A stretch of DNA of 64,000 bases from Aquirufa lenticrescens (lineage in GTDB: Bacteria; Bacteroidota; Bacteroidia; Cytophagales; Spirosomataceae): contig NZ_CP049834.1 in the NCBI RefSeq assembly GCF_019916085.1, forward strand, positions 1,436,001-1,500,000, read 5' to 3'. This document shows positions 25,622 to 32,432 of this stretch, piece after piece (position 1 is the first letter of the stretch; every line of letters begins with the position of its first letter). The position numbers were made by a program, and so were the translations under genes. The notes under the pieces are model-generated. The model had not been told where the DNA came from. It was given only the letters and a program-made list of their open reading frames with translations, and did no database searches.

Positions 25622-26383
25622 TTATTTTTTTATCGCCAAACGGCCCGTGTAGTCAATTCTCTGTAATAAAATCGAATTCTTTTGCTCTGCGAAATACTCG
25701 TCCACCGCTTTTCGGCAGCCCTCCCAGTGGCCATAATCGTCGATGATCATAACGCCGCTTTCGCTTAAAGAAGGATATAAATGAATCAATTCGTGTTTCG
25801 TAGAAGTGTACCAGTCCGTATCTAAACGTAACAGGGCGATGGCGCCTGTGGGAACTGTGACAGGAATCGTGTCTTCGACTTTACCCTCCACGTAATGGAT
25901 ATTTTCTGCAGGAAATGAACTGTTCGACATCGTTAATTTCACATCGTCTAAGTTTGCCAAACACCAAACCGAAGTCTCCTTCTGGTCTTGTGTTTGCTCG
26001 AGCATTTGGTCCGCTTTTTGGCCCCTAAAATCCACATCCTCCGCCGTAGGTTCAGACATCCCCTCGAAAGTATCGTATAAATAGAGGTGGCGATCGCTCA
26101 CCCCGCGGTGCGCCAAAACCTGCGCCACCATCAGCGAAGATCCCCCGCGCCACACGCCACATTCCACAAAATCCCCCGGAATATGTTGATCAATCACATA
26201 ATTCGTTGCTTGATATAAGGCAAACATCCGCTCCACCGAGGTCATCGTGTAGGGCTGGCATTTCTCATAAAAGCTCCAAAAGGTTTTGTCCAGAATATCC
26301 GCGTAAGGCCCAGCGGCCTTGCGATCGAATTTGGTGACTTTGTAACCGAATTGTTCAATAAGGTTTAGAAGGAATTTGCGCAT
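25622..26383 (-). CDS. TylF/MycF-family O-methyltransferase
   Basis: A 253-residue SAM-dependent methyltransferase. The SAM-binding motif is VECGVWRGGSSLMVAQVL, and LYDTFEGMSEPT, LRLDTDWYTSTKHELIHLYP and VMIIDDYGHWEGCRKAVDEY are all signatures of the macrocin O-methyltransferase family, including the D-D metal pair. Family members methylate sugar hydroxyls in antibiotics and polysaccharides. The gene is followed by the GH95 gene after four bases. A short inverted repeat (AGGAG with CTCCT) sits right at its start codon and could affect ribosome access. Confidence 0.85.
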   Translation of the reverse strand: MRKFLLNLIEQFGYKVTKFDRKAAGPYADILDKTFWSFYEKCQPYTMTSVERMFALYQATNYVIDQHIPGDFVECGVWRGGSSLMVAQVLAHRGVSDRHLYLYDTFEGMSEPTAEDVDFRGQKADQMLEQTQDQKETSVWCLANLDDVKLTMSNSSFPAENIHYVEGKVEDTIPVTVPTGAIALLRLDTDWYTSTKHELIHLYPSLSESGVMIIDDYGHWEGCRKAVDEYFAEQKNSILLQRIDYTGRLAIKK

Positions 26384-26400
26384 AGGAGGTAATTTCTCCT
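26384..26400 (-). promoter_or_regulatory. SD-like AGGAG paired with CTCCT at the methyltransferase start
   Basis: On the minus strand AGGAG, a 7-base spacer and CTCCT lie directly before the ATG at 26383. The Shine-Dalgarno-like AGGAG can pair with the CTCCT that touches the start codon. A five- or six-bp stem is weak and could be chance. Confidence 0.3.
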
Positions 26401-26450
26401 AAAAATAGTAAAAATTTTGTGGTTTGGTATACCTGAATACCCTTAAAACA

Positions 26451-26480
26451 AAAGACCCTAACATCGCTGTTAGGGTCTTT
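26451..26480 (-). terminator. Strong rho-independent terminator after tRNA-Phe
   Basis: A 13-bp perfect stem (AAAGACCCTAACA at 26451-26463, TGTTAGGGTCTTT at 26468-26480) with a four-base loop, followed on the minus strand by TTTTGTTTT. It lies 11 bases after the 3' end of the tRNA and separates it from the methyltransferase gene. Confidence 0.92.
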
Positions 26481-26491
26481 ATTCATTGAAG

Positions 26492-26564
26492 TGGTAGATC
26501 CCGGACTCGAACCGGGGACACACGGATTTTCAATCCGATGCTCTACCAACTGAGCTAATCCACC
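26492..26564 (-). tRNA. tRNA-Phe (anticodon GAA)
   Basis: A complete 73-base cloverleaf on the minus strand. The acceptor stem GGTGGAT pairs with ATCTACC (one G-T wobble), and A is the discriminator base. The D arm begins TAGCTCAGTTGGTAGAGCA. The anticodon loop is TTGAAAA, giving GAA, which reads phenylalanine codons. The T arm is CCCGG-TTCGAGT-CCGGG. The CCA end is not encoded. It stands alone as a single-tRNA unit with its own promoter and terminator. Confidence 0.97.
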
Positions 26565-26590
26565 TCAATTCCCCGCGTTAATCGGGAGTG

Positions 26591-26622
26591 CAAAAATAAG
26601 TATAATTTTATTTAATCCCAAT
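26591..26622 (-). promoter_or_regulatory. Promoter of tRNA-Phe
   Basis: On the minus strand ATTG (26619-26622) and TATTTTTG (26591-26598) are separated by 20 bases. This matches the Bacteroidota primary sigma pattern TTTG-N19-21-TAnnTTTG with one mismatch in the -33 part. It predicts a start about 20 bases before the tRNA. Confidence 0.65.
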
Positions 26623-26663
26623 CTTGGCTTAAAAAAAACAAAGAAATCTCGCAATTCGGGGAT

Positions 26664-27539
26664 TTATTCGCCGAAAAGGCCGCTCGATAAATAGCGATCT
26701 CCGCGGTCGCAAATGATGCACACGATCACACCTTCCTCTAACTCAGTCGCTAAGCGTAAGCTGGCCAAAACACTGCCGCCACTGCTCATGCCTCCGAACA
26801 CGCCTTCGACTTTAGCGAGCGCACGCGTCATCGCGGTGGCATCTGCTTCTGAAATATCCATCACGCGGTCTACGCGAGACGGGTCATAGATTTTAGGCCG
26901 GTATTCAATAGGCCAGCGGCGGATGCCAGGGATTTTAGAGCCGTCTGTGGGCTGGCAGCCTACGATTTGGATGGCTGGATTTTGTTCTTTTAAGTACATC
27001 GAGGTGCCCATAATGGTACCCGTGGTGCCCATAGAACTCACGAAGTGCGTGATTGTGCCATTCGTGTCGCGGAAAATTTCGGGTCCTGTCGTTTTGTAAT
27101 GGGCTAAATAATTATCTGGATTCTCGAACTGATTCAACATAAAGAACTCACCTGAGGCTGCCTTTTCAACGGCATAGTCACGGGCTGATTCGATGGTTTC
27201 TGTCAGCGTTACGGTAGCTCCGAAAGCTTCCATCGTCAACACGCGTTCGCGCGTAGAATTTGCCGGCATCGCTAATTCAATTTCGATGTCATATAAACGG
27301 GCAATCATCGCCAGCGCGATTCCCGTGTTGCCAGAGGTCGCTTCGATGAGCTTCATTCCCGCCTTTAATTCCCCGCGCTGGATGGCGCCTTCGATCATGT
27401 TTTTCGCGGCACGATCTTTCACGGATCCGCCTGGATTGTTCCCCTCTAATTTCCCGTAAATCTTGACCTTCGGGTTCGGGTTCAAGCGCGATAATTCGAC
27501 TAAGGGAGTGTTTCCGACTAAATCTAATAGCTGGCTCAT
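26664..27539 (-). CDS. cysM: Cysteine synthase B
   Basis: A 291-residue PLP enzyme making cysteine from O-acetylserine and sulfide (CysM may also use thiosulfate). Visible are the N-terminal LLDLVGNTPLVEL, the PLP lysine in GGSVKDRAAKNMIEGA, the substrate loop EATSGNTGIALAMIA, the phosphate-binding SSMGTTGTIMGTS and the block PTDGSKIPGIRRWP, which favours CysM over CysK. I chose the ATG at 27539, one base after the cysE stop; the longer frame runs backward into cysE. It is last in the six-gene chain, directly after the acetyltransferase that makes its substrate. Confidence 0.92.
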   Translation of the reverse strand: MSQLLDLVGNTPLVELSRLNPNPKVKIYGKLEGNNPGGSVKDRAAKNMIEGAIQRGELKAGMKLIEATSGNTGIALAMIARLYDIEIELAMPANSTRERVLTMEAFGATVTLTETIESARDYAVEKAASGEFFMLNQFENPDNYLAHYKTTGPEIFRDTNGTITHFVSSMGTTGTIMGTSMYLKEQNPAIQIVGCQPTDGSKIPGIRRWPIEYRPKIYDPSRVDRVMDISEADATAMTRALAKVEGVFGGMSSGGSVLASLRLATELEEGVIVCIICDRGDRYLSSGLFGE

Positions 27540-27540
27540 A

Positions 27541-28344
27541 TTAATCTTGGATAACTTTGACGTTCTCTTGGTGGTAAATCTTTGTGTTCGCCGGCACACT
27601 GCGCGTCAACCAGACGTTTCCGCCTATAATCGAGTCTTTCCCTACAATCGTTTCGCCGCCTAAAATCGTGGCTCCGGAGTAAATCACTACGCCGTCTTCG
27701 ATGGTAGGATGACGCTTCGTGGAGGCCATCGATTTGTCGACTGAAAGGGCTCCTAGGGTTACGCCTTGGTAGATTTTCACTCGTTCTCCAATGACGGTCG
27801 TTTCCCCAATCACAATTCCGGTGCCGTGATCCATAAAGAAATAGCGACCGATGCTGGCGCCGGGGTGGATGTCGATACCGGTTTTGGAATGCGCATATTC
27901 AGTCAAAATCCGCGGAATTAATGGCACTTTCTCCTGGTGTAATCCGTGCGCTAAGCGGTAAAAGGCCAAAGCATAAAAGCCCGGATAGGTACGAATCACC
28001 TCATAGGAAGTGGTCGCTGCCGGATCGCCCGCCACCATCGCTTCCACGTCCGTTTGCAAGAGGTCGTATATGACTGGGATTTGATCTAAAAAGCGGTGCG
28101 CAATGACCGCCGGATCTTCTGAAAGCTGGTCTTTCATCGAATACAACAGACTTTCAAGTCCATTTTCGATGCTTTCCCAAACGGCTTTCAATTCATCCGT
28201 TGTATTAAAATGCCTGCGCGTTTGCTCCGGGAAAAGTGTCAAAACGATTTTCGTGAACAACTTTTTGATGTCAGATGTCGCCGGGAAAGGTGGCGTCTGC
28301 TGGTGTTGCGCTACTATTTTATCTAAAAAGTCCTTAGGAAGCAT
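27541..28344 (-). CDS. cysE: Serine O-acetyltransferase
   Basis: A 267-residue enzyme of the CysE family, with an N-terminal helical domain and a C-terminal left-handed beta-helix. It shows GIDIHPGASIGRYFFMDHGT followed by GIVIGETTVIGERVKIYQGV, which are hexapeptide repeats including the catalytic DH, and the closing VVIYSGATILGGETIVGKDS. It makes O-acetylserine from serine and acetyl-CoA. It overlaps mnmH by 11 bases and is one base from cysM, so acetylserine supply and use are translationally linked. Confidence 0.95.
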   Translation of the reverse strand: MLPKDFLDKIVAQHQQTPPFPATSDIKKLFTKIVLTLFPEQTRRHFNTTDELKAVWESIENGLESLLYSMKDQLSEDPAVIAHRFLDQIPVIYDLLQTDVEAMVAGDPAATTSYEVIRTYPGFYALAFYRLAHGLHQEKVPLIPRILTEYAHSKTGIDIHPGASIGRYFFMDHGTGIVIGETTVIGERVKIYQGVTLGALSVDKSMASTKRHPTIEDGVVIYSGATILGGETIVGKDSIIGGNVWLTRSVPANTKIYHQENVKVIQD

Positions 28345-29353
28345 GGCTTAAAAGTAATTCGGTTTGTTCGATCGGGTCCAGTGTGCGGACTTCGATGCGG
28401 GTGATTTGGGATTCGTCGCGTAATTCAAGGCCGTACATATAGGCCTTATCGTAGTAATGCAGGGTGATTTCCGCGACTAAACTGAAATCCCCGGCTTCTA
28501 ACGCTTCCAGCGCGATGGCGTAGCGGTCCAGGCCTAAGCGTTTTTTTATTTTGCCCAAAGCCTTTTCTAAATCCTCCTTCGGATAAGATGCATACACGTT
28601 CACTAAATGCGGCAAACGGTAGACCGGTTCAATATCTAAAAAGACCACAGGAGCCGCACGAAGCTGATTATACAGCGGAGCACCCATAAATACCTGACCT
28701 ATGTGGCGACTTTCATCCTCCACCCAGATCTCGCGGCTATAATCAAAACCGCACAAAACGCGGTGCACTTCATTCTCAAAATGCTCACTTGTAGGCTGCA
28801 ACTCTAATCCTAAATGACCAAAAGCCGACCCCCGATGGTGCGCAATACCTTCTAAATCCAAGACCTGATGCCCTCTTTTCACTAATTCATGCAAGATTTC
28901 GGTCTTCCCTGATCCCGTCTTCCCGCCCAAAACGCGGAAGGGAATAGGTTGATCAAAAATGGCCAATACCTCATTGCGGTAGGCCTTGTAGCCTCCCACG
29001 AGGATCTTTACCTTGATTCCGGCCGTCTCAAAAAGCCAGGCCATACTGCCACTTCGCATTCCCCCGCGCCAGCAATGGACGAGGATGGTGTTGTCGACGG
29101 CTAGTTTTTTGGCCTTTTTCACCCATTTCGCCAGTTGTGGACCCACAAATTCCAAGCCTAATTCGATCGCTTGATCTTTGCCTTTTTGCTTATAGCAAGT
29201 CCCCACCGCGGCGCGTTGGGCATCGTCAAAAATAGGAAAGGAAATGGCTCCAGGAATCCGTGCCCGCGTATATTCGCCAGGCGATCGTACATCGAGCACC
29301 GGGTATGTTTTTGCGGCTTCGAGGAAGTCTGACGGACTCAGTTTTTCGGGCAT
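28334..29353 (-). CDS. mnmH: tRNA 2-selenouridine/geranyl-2-thiouridine synthase
   Basis: A 339-residue protein with an N-terminal rhodanese domain (PVLDVRSPGEYTRARIPGAI and the active-site VHCWRGGMRSGSMAWL) and a C-terminal P-loop domain (VLGGKTGSGKTEILHEL). This combination is MnmH (SelU/YbbB). It converts 2-thiouridine at tRNA position 34 to geranyl-thiouridine and then, with selenophosphate, to 2-selenouridine. SelD, the selenophosphate source, is not in this window. It shares one base with the end of bshC and overlaps cysE, so it lies in the middle of the thiol-related chain. Confidence 0.93.
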   Translation of the reverse strand: MPEKLSPSDFLEAAKTYPVLDVRSPGEYTRARIPGAISFPIFDDAQRAAVGTCYKQKGKDQAIELGLEFVGPQLAKWVKKAKKLAVDNTILVHCWRGGMRSGSMAWLFETAGIKVKILVGGYKAYRNEVLAIFDQPIPFRVLGGKTGSGKTEILHELVKRGHQVLDLEGIAHHRGSAFGHLGLELQPTSEHFENEVHRVLCGFDYSREIWVEDESRHIGQVFMGAPLYNQLRAAPVVFLDIEPVYRLPHLVNVYASYPKEDLEKALGKIKKRLGLDRYAIALEALEAGDFSLVAEITLHYYDKAYMYGLELRDESQITRIEVRTLDPIEQTELLLSHAS

Positions 29354-30825
29354 TATAGGGTTATTTCGTAGAATTCGAAGTTCAGTGGATCGAATGTCTG
29401 TAGTAAATCGTGTATAAAGTCAGGGTGGTCGCTCGCGAATTCGAGGAAGTTCGTGTGGCGCTCCTGCCATTCTCCCGTAGGGAATAAGGCTTCTTTTAAT
29501 GCCAAAACTTGTCTCACCTCATCTCCCTGATTACGCTCTTCCGCGCGCTTTAATTTCTTCGCTAATCGCTCTAGACCTTTGATCCAACGCGCCTGTTCAG
29601 CTAAAACGCTTGCTTCCAAGGTAGGATCGATGGCTTTTGCTCTGGCAGCTAATTCCGCTAAAATAGGCTGTAAGGCTTGCGCTTCACCGGCTGTATCCAG
29701 TTGATGCGTCGTGCGTCCCGCCACGAAATCACGTCGTAACGCTAATTCGTTTTTAAACAAATCAGCTAAACTTAAACCGAGTTTTTCTGCCTTCTCCGCC
29801 TGCTTCTGCGTCTTCACGATCGCAAAGTTACGCGGCAATAAAATAGGGAACGGAACCTGATGTAAATCGAAAATGCCTTTCAATTGCAACCAATACGCCA
29901 CCTCCGCCGGGCCTCCTATGTAGGCCAGATTAGGTAAAATGACTTCTTGGTACAATGGTCGTAAGATCACATTCGGGCTGGCTTTGGTGATGTCCACCGA
30001 ATCCCCCGTTTCCAAACGAACGCGATCATTTTCCGTTAATTCAAATAGGTTCACCGGACGCGCCGAAACCTGTGTCTTGTAGCCTAAGGCCTCTAATTTC
30101 TCTGTCGTCGCCCGTACGATAGGTTCGTGCACCTGTTGTTTCAAATCCGCCTCCATGATAGGTGCGAAAATCGACTTCAACCGTACATCATCTGCATCGA
30201 GACAGACTAAACCTTCAGCGCCAAAAAGCGCGTGCATATACATTCTCACTGCCTCAGAAAGGGTTTTTCCCTCGGAATAAGCCTTGTCGAAAATCTCGTT
30301 TCTAAACGGAATGTTGGGGAAATCGCTCAGGTTAAAACGACCCACAGCGCCTTTTTGGGAAGTATTCCACGTGTATTTCGTCCCAAATGCAATGAAGTGA
30401 TTTATCTCCTCAAAATCGTGGTCCTCCGTCGCCATCCAATACACTGGCACAAATCGCTGTGCGGGATACGCTTTTTGAAGCGCACGCGCCAGATTAATCG
30501 TCGATACAAGCTTATAAATCACATACAGTGGACCTGTATAGATATTTAATTGATGTCCAGTCGTTACCGTAAAGGTATTTTCATCGCGAAGATCTACCGC
30601 CGGCATTTCAGCGCCTATAGCGGCATATTGCTCGGTTAGGACAGTCTGTAATATTGCGCGATTAGCCGCTGGGAATGTGCTTTTAGAAGCAATTTGCTCT
30701 TTGAAATTTTCCAGACGCGGACCATTGCCATAAAACGCTTTCAACTCAGGCTTCTCTGCCAAATAATCCAGTAGCAGTGTAGAGAAAGCGTTCAGCGAAG
30801 AAAAAGAATGCGTTTTATGATCCAT
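29353..30825 (-). CDS. bshC: Bacillithiol biosynthesis cysteine-adding enzyme BshC
   Basis: A 490-residue protein of the BshC family. Recognisable are VTTGHQLNIYTGPLYVIYKL, FVPVYWMATEDHDFEEINHF, PRNFAIVKTQKQAEKAEKLG and the extended coiled-coil-like C-terminal half. BshC adds cysteine to glucosaminyl-malate, the last step of bacillithiol synthesis. Bacillithiol is made by many Bacteroidota. It is followed in the same chain by cysE and cysM, which supply the cysteine used here. It starts on the base where nuoA ends. BshA and BshB are not in the window. Confidence 0.93.
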   Translation of the reverse strand: MDHKTHSFSSLNAFSTLLLDYLAEKPELKAFYGNGPRLENFKEQIASKSTFPAANRAILQTVLTEQYAAIGAEMPAVDLRDENTFTVTTGHQLNIYTGPLYVIYKLVSTINLARALQKAYPAQRFVPVYWMATEDHDFEEINHFIAFGTKYTWNTSQKGAVGRFNLSDFPNIPFRNEIFDKAYSEGKTLSEAVRMYMHALFGAEGLVCLDADDVRLKSIFAPIMEADLKQQVHEPIVRATTEKLEALGYKTQVSARPVNLFELTENDRVRLETGDSVDITKASPNVILRPLYQEVILPNLAYIGGPAEVAYWLQLKGIFDLHQVPFPILLPRNFAIVKTQKQAEKAEKLGLSLADLFKNELALRRDFVAGRTTHQLDTAGEAQALQPILAELAARAKAIDPTLEASVLAEQARWIKGLERLAKKLKRAEERNQGDEVRQVLALKEALFPTGEWQERHTNFLEFASDHPDFIHDLLQTFDPLNFEFYEITL

Positions 30826-31295
30826 TATTTAGAGGCGGAATGTTTTGTCCTGATGTTATCGTAAACGCTATCTGGGATCGGAATGTTCAATTTTTCGGCA
30901 GCCGTTTCTGGTTTCTCCCAGTTTAAATACCCTTTCACCCAAGCAAAGGCTAGGCCTAAAGCTAAGATTCCCACGAATATTAAAATCTCAATAACCGCAT
31001 AAGTCGGGAACTCCGGCGCTGCAGTTGAAAGAGTCTTGTCCTTTAATAAGGTAGCCGTGGGAAATAAGAATACTAATTCGATTTCGAACAAAACGAAAAG
31101 CAGGGCAATCACGTAAAAGCGAGGATTGAAGCGGATGTTCGCGTTTCCTACCGGTGCTTCGCCGGATTCGTAGGTGGAGTTTTTCTCGACATTGGGGCGA
31201 TTTGGACGAATAAAGCGGGCAAGGGTTAAAATCAAGCCCAGGAAAAGGATCCCTGCGCCTAAAAATGCCGCTACATAGCCAAATTGCTCGATCAT
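30825..31295 (-). CDS. nuoA: NADH-quinone oxidoreductase subunit A
   Basis: A 156-residue membrane protein with three transmembrane helices. The conserved block STYESGEAPVGNANIRFNPR, then FYVIALLFVLFEIELVFLFP, is diagnostic of NuoA. It sits in the membrane arm near the quinone site of complex I. The usual followers nuoB, nuoC and others are absent here, so this copy is detached from the main nuo operon or is an extra copy. The C-terminus has an added hydrophilic tail (WEKPETAAEKLNIPIPDSVY). It overlaps the DedA gene by four bases. Confidence 0.92.
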   Translation of the reverse strand: MIEQFGYVAAFLGAGILFLGLILTLARFIRPNRPNVEKNSTYESGEAPVGNANIRFNPRFYVIALLFVLFEIELVFLFPTATLLKDKTLSTAAPEFPTYAVIEILIFVGILALGLAFAWVKGYLNWEKPETAAEKLNIPIPDSVYDNIRTKHSASK

Positions 31296-31909
31296 TGTCT
31301 CAATTTCAAATAGCCCTTAATCACCGTAAAGGTGGTAATCGCGAGGAAGAATAAGATGATGTATTGTACGTAGTTGATGATGCCGGGGAAACTTTGGCCT
31401 AAATAAAAACCTCCCGTCACTAAAATGCCCACCCAAAGCGCGCCACCCACTAAATTCAGGAAAATAAATTTATACCAAGACAAGTGACTAATGCCCGCTA
31501 AAATGGGCGTAAAGGTCCGTACAATAGGCAAAAAGCGACTGATGACTAACGCCATAAAACCGTATTTGTCAAAAAACTCTCGGGTCGATTCCAGGTGTTT
31601 CTTCTTGAAAAACCAGCCATCGGGCCTATTCATCAGCGATTTGCCAAAAAACCGCCCCACTAAATAACCCACGAGGGAACCGATGACGGCAGCCAGAAAA
31701 ATACTCAATAAGAGAGAGCTCAAAGGCTCTTTCAGCACACCCGTACCCCCAAAAACACCCGTCAAAAACAATAAATAATCTCCAGGAAGGAAAAAGGCGA
31801 AGAAAAGGCCATTCTCAGCGAAAACAATCAGGGTAATCACCATCAATCCAGAACGGATAATGGTTTCAGAATCAGTGAGCTGATGCCACAAAAGATTTAT
31901 TTCATCCAT
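31292..31909 (-). CDS. DedA-family (SNARE-associated) membrane protein
   Basis: A 205-residue inner-membrane protein with five or six hydrophobic segments. The pattern FFAFFLPGDYLLFLTGVFGG, then GYLVGRFFGKSLM, FFDKYGFMALVISRFLPIVR and FTPILAGISHLSWYKFIFLN, is the DedA family core with the conserved G-R-F and the R in SRFLP. DedA proteins act as lipid-carrier transporters, including undecaprenyl phosphate recycling in some species. It is the first gene of the six-gene minus-strand chain. A link to the EPS locus via undecaprenyl phosphate is possible but not shown. Confidence 0.9.
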   Translation of the reverse strand: MDEINLLWHQLTDSETIIRSGLMVITLIVFAENGLFFAFFLPGDYLLFLTGVFGGTGVLKEPLSSLLLSIFLAAVIGSLVGYLVGRFFGKSLMNRPDGWFFKKKHLESTREFFDKYGFMALVISRFLPIVRTFTPILAGISHLSWYKFIFLNLVGGALWVGILVTGGFYLGQSFPGIINYVQYIILFFLAITTFTVIKGYLKLRQ

Positions 31910-31991
31910 GATTTAGGCCGTCATTCCATCTTAAATTAAAATGAAAACATAAATATGGGTGAAAAATTCGAATTTTTGTTACATTTGGGAG

Positions 31992-32375
31992 ATGAAAAAT
32001 GTCATTGCCTACCTTCTTTTCGTAATCCTATTTGCTGGCGGCTTATTGCCAAAGGTGGGTATGGAGCAGGCCATCAAGGCGAACGAATTGGTGAAGCATT
32101 TTCAAGATCACAAGAAACAGGCTCCGGCTGGTTTCAGTTTTGTGGACTTCCTTTGGATGCATTATGCGGCTGATTCGAAGCACGCAAAGACGACCAAACA
32201 CCCGAGTTTACCTAGTTTCGATTTTACAGGTGCGATGGGTTACGTTTTACCCACAGTTGCCCTCTTTTTTATGAGTGCTGTCGCGCTCATCTTAGCGCGC
32301 CGCCGCTCAGAATTCTACGAAAACAACTACCATTTCTCGATGGAGCGTGTGCTAATCGCGCCTCCCCGGTTTTAA
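31992..32375 (+). CDS. Small membrane protein of unknown function
   Basis: A 127-residue protein that I do not recognise. It starts with a hydrophobic signal-like segment (NVIAYLLFVILFAGGLLPKV). The middle is polar and carries several histidines (MHYAADSKHAKTTKHP). A second hydrophobic helix follows (YVLPTVALFFMSAVALILAR), then RRRSEFYENNY, consistent with a two-helix protein with its C-terminus inside. I used the ATG at 31992, which has TTGGGAG shortly before it. Its position just upstream of the metal efflux genes and its histidine-rich loop suggest, but do not show, a link to metal handling. Confidence 0.6.
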   Translation: MKNVIAYLLFVILFAGGLLPKVGMEQAIKANELVKHFQDHKKQAPAGFSFVDFLWMHYAADSKHAKTTKHPSLPSFDFTGAMGYVLPTVALFFMSAVALILARRRSEFYENNYHFSMERVLIAPPRF

Positions 32376-32392
32376 AATTACGCCTGCAGATC

Positions 32393-32406
32393 ACGGCATG
32401 TGCCGT
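32393..32406. promoter_or_regulatory. Short dyad upstream of the metal efflux gene
   Basis: ACGGCA-TG-TGCCGT forms a 6-bp perfect inverted repeat 26 bases before the efflux-gene start and 17 bases after the preceding stop. It could be an operator or a weak attenuator. No matching regulator gene is in the window. Confidence 0.35.
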
Positions 32407-32432
32407 TTATGTAAATGCTTAATTTTAAAACC

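Noticed and set aside
26355..26549. Open frame covering the tRNA-Phe gene and terminator
   Set aside because: It is the translation of the tRNA and the stem-loop; the RNA gene explains the sequence fully.
31980..31987. TACATTTG as a promoter -7 element for the small membrane protein
   Set aside because: It matches TAnnTTTG, but the predicted transcription start would fall inside the gene and no -33 partner is present.
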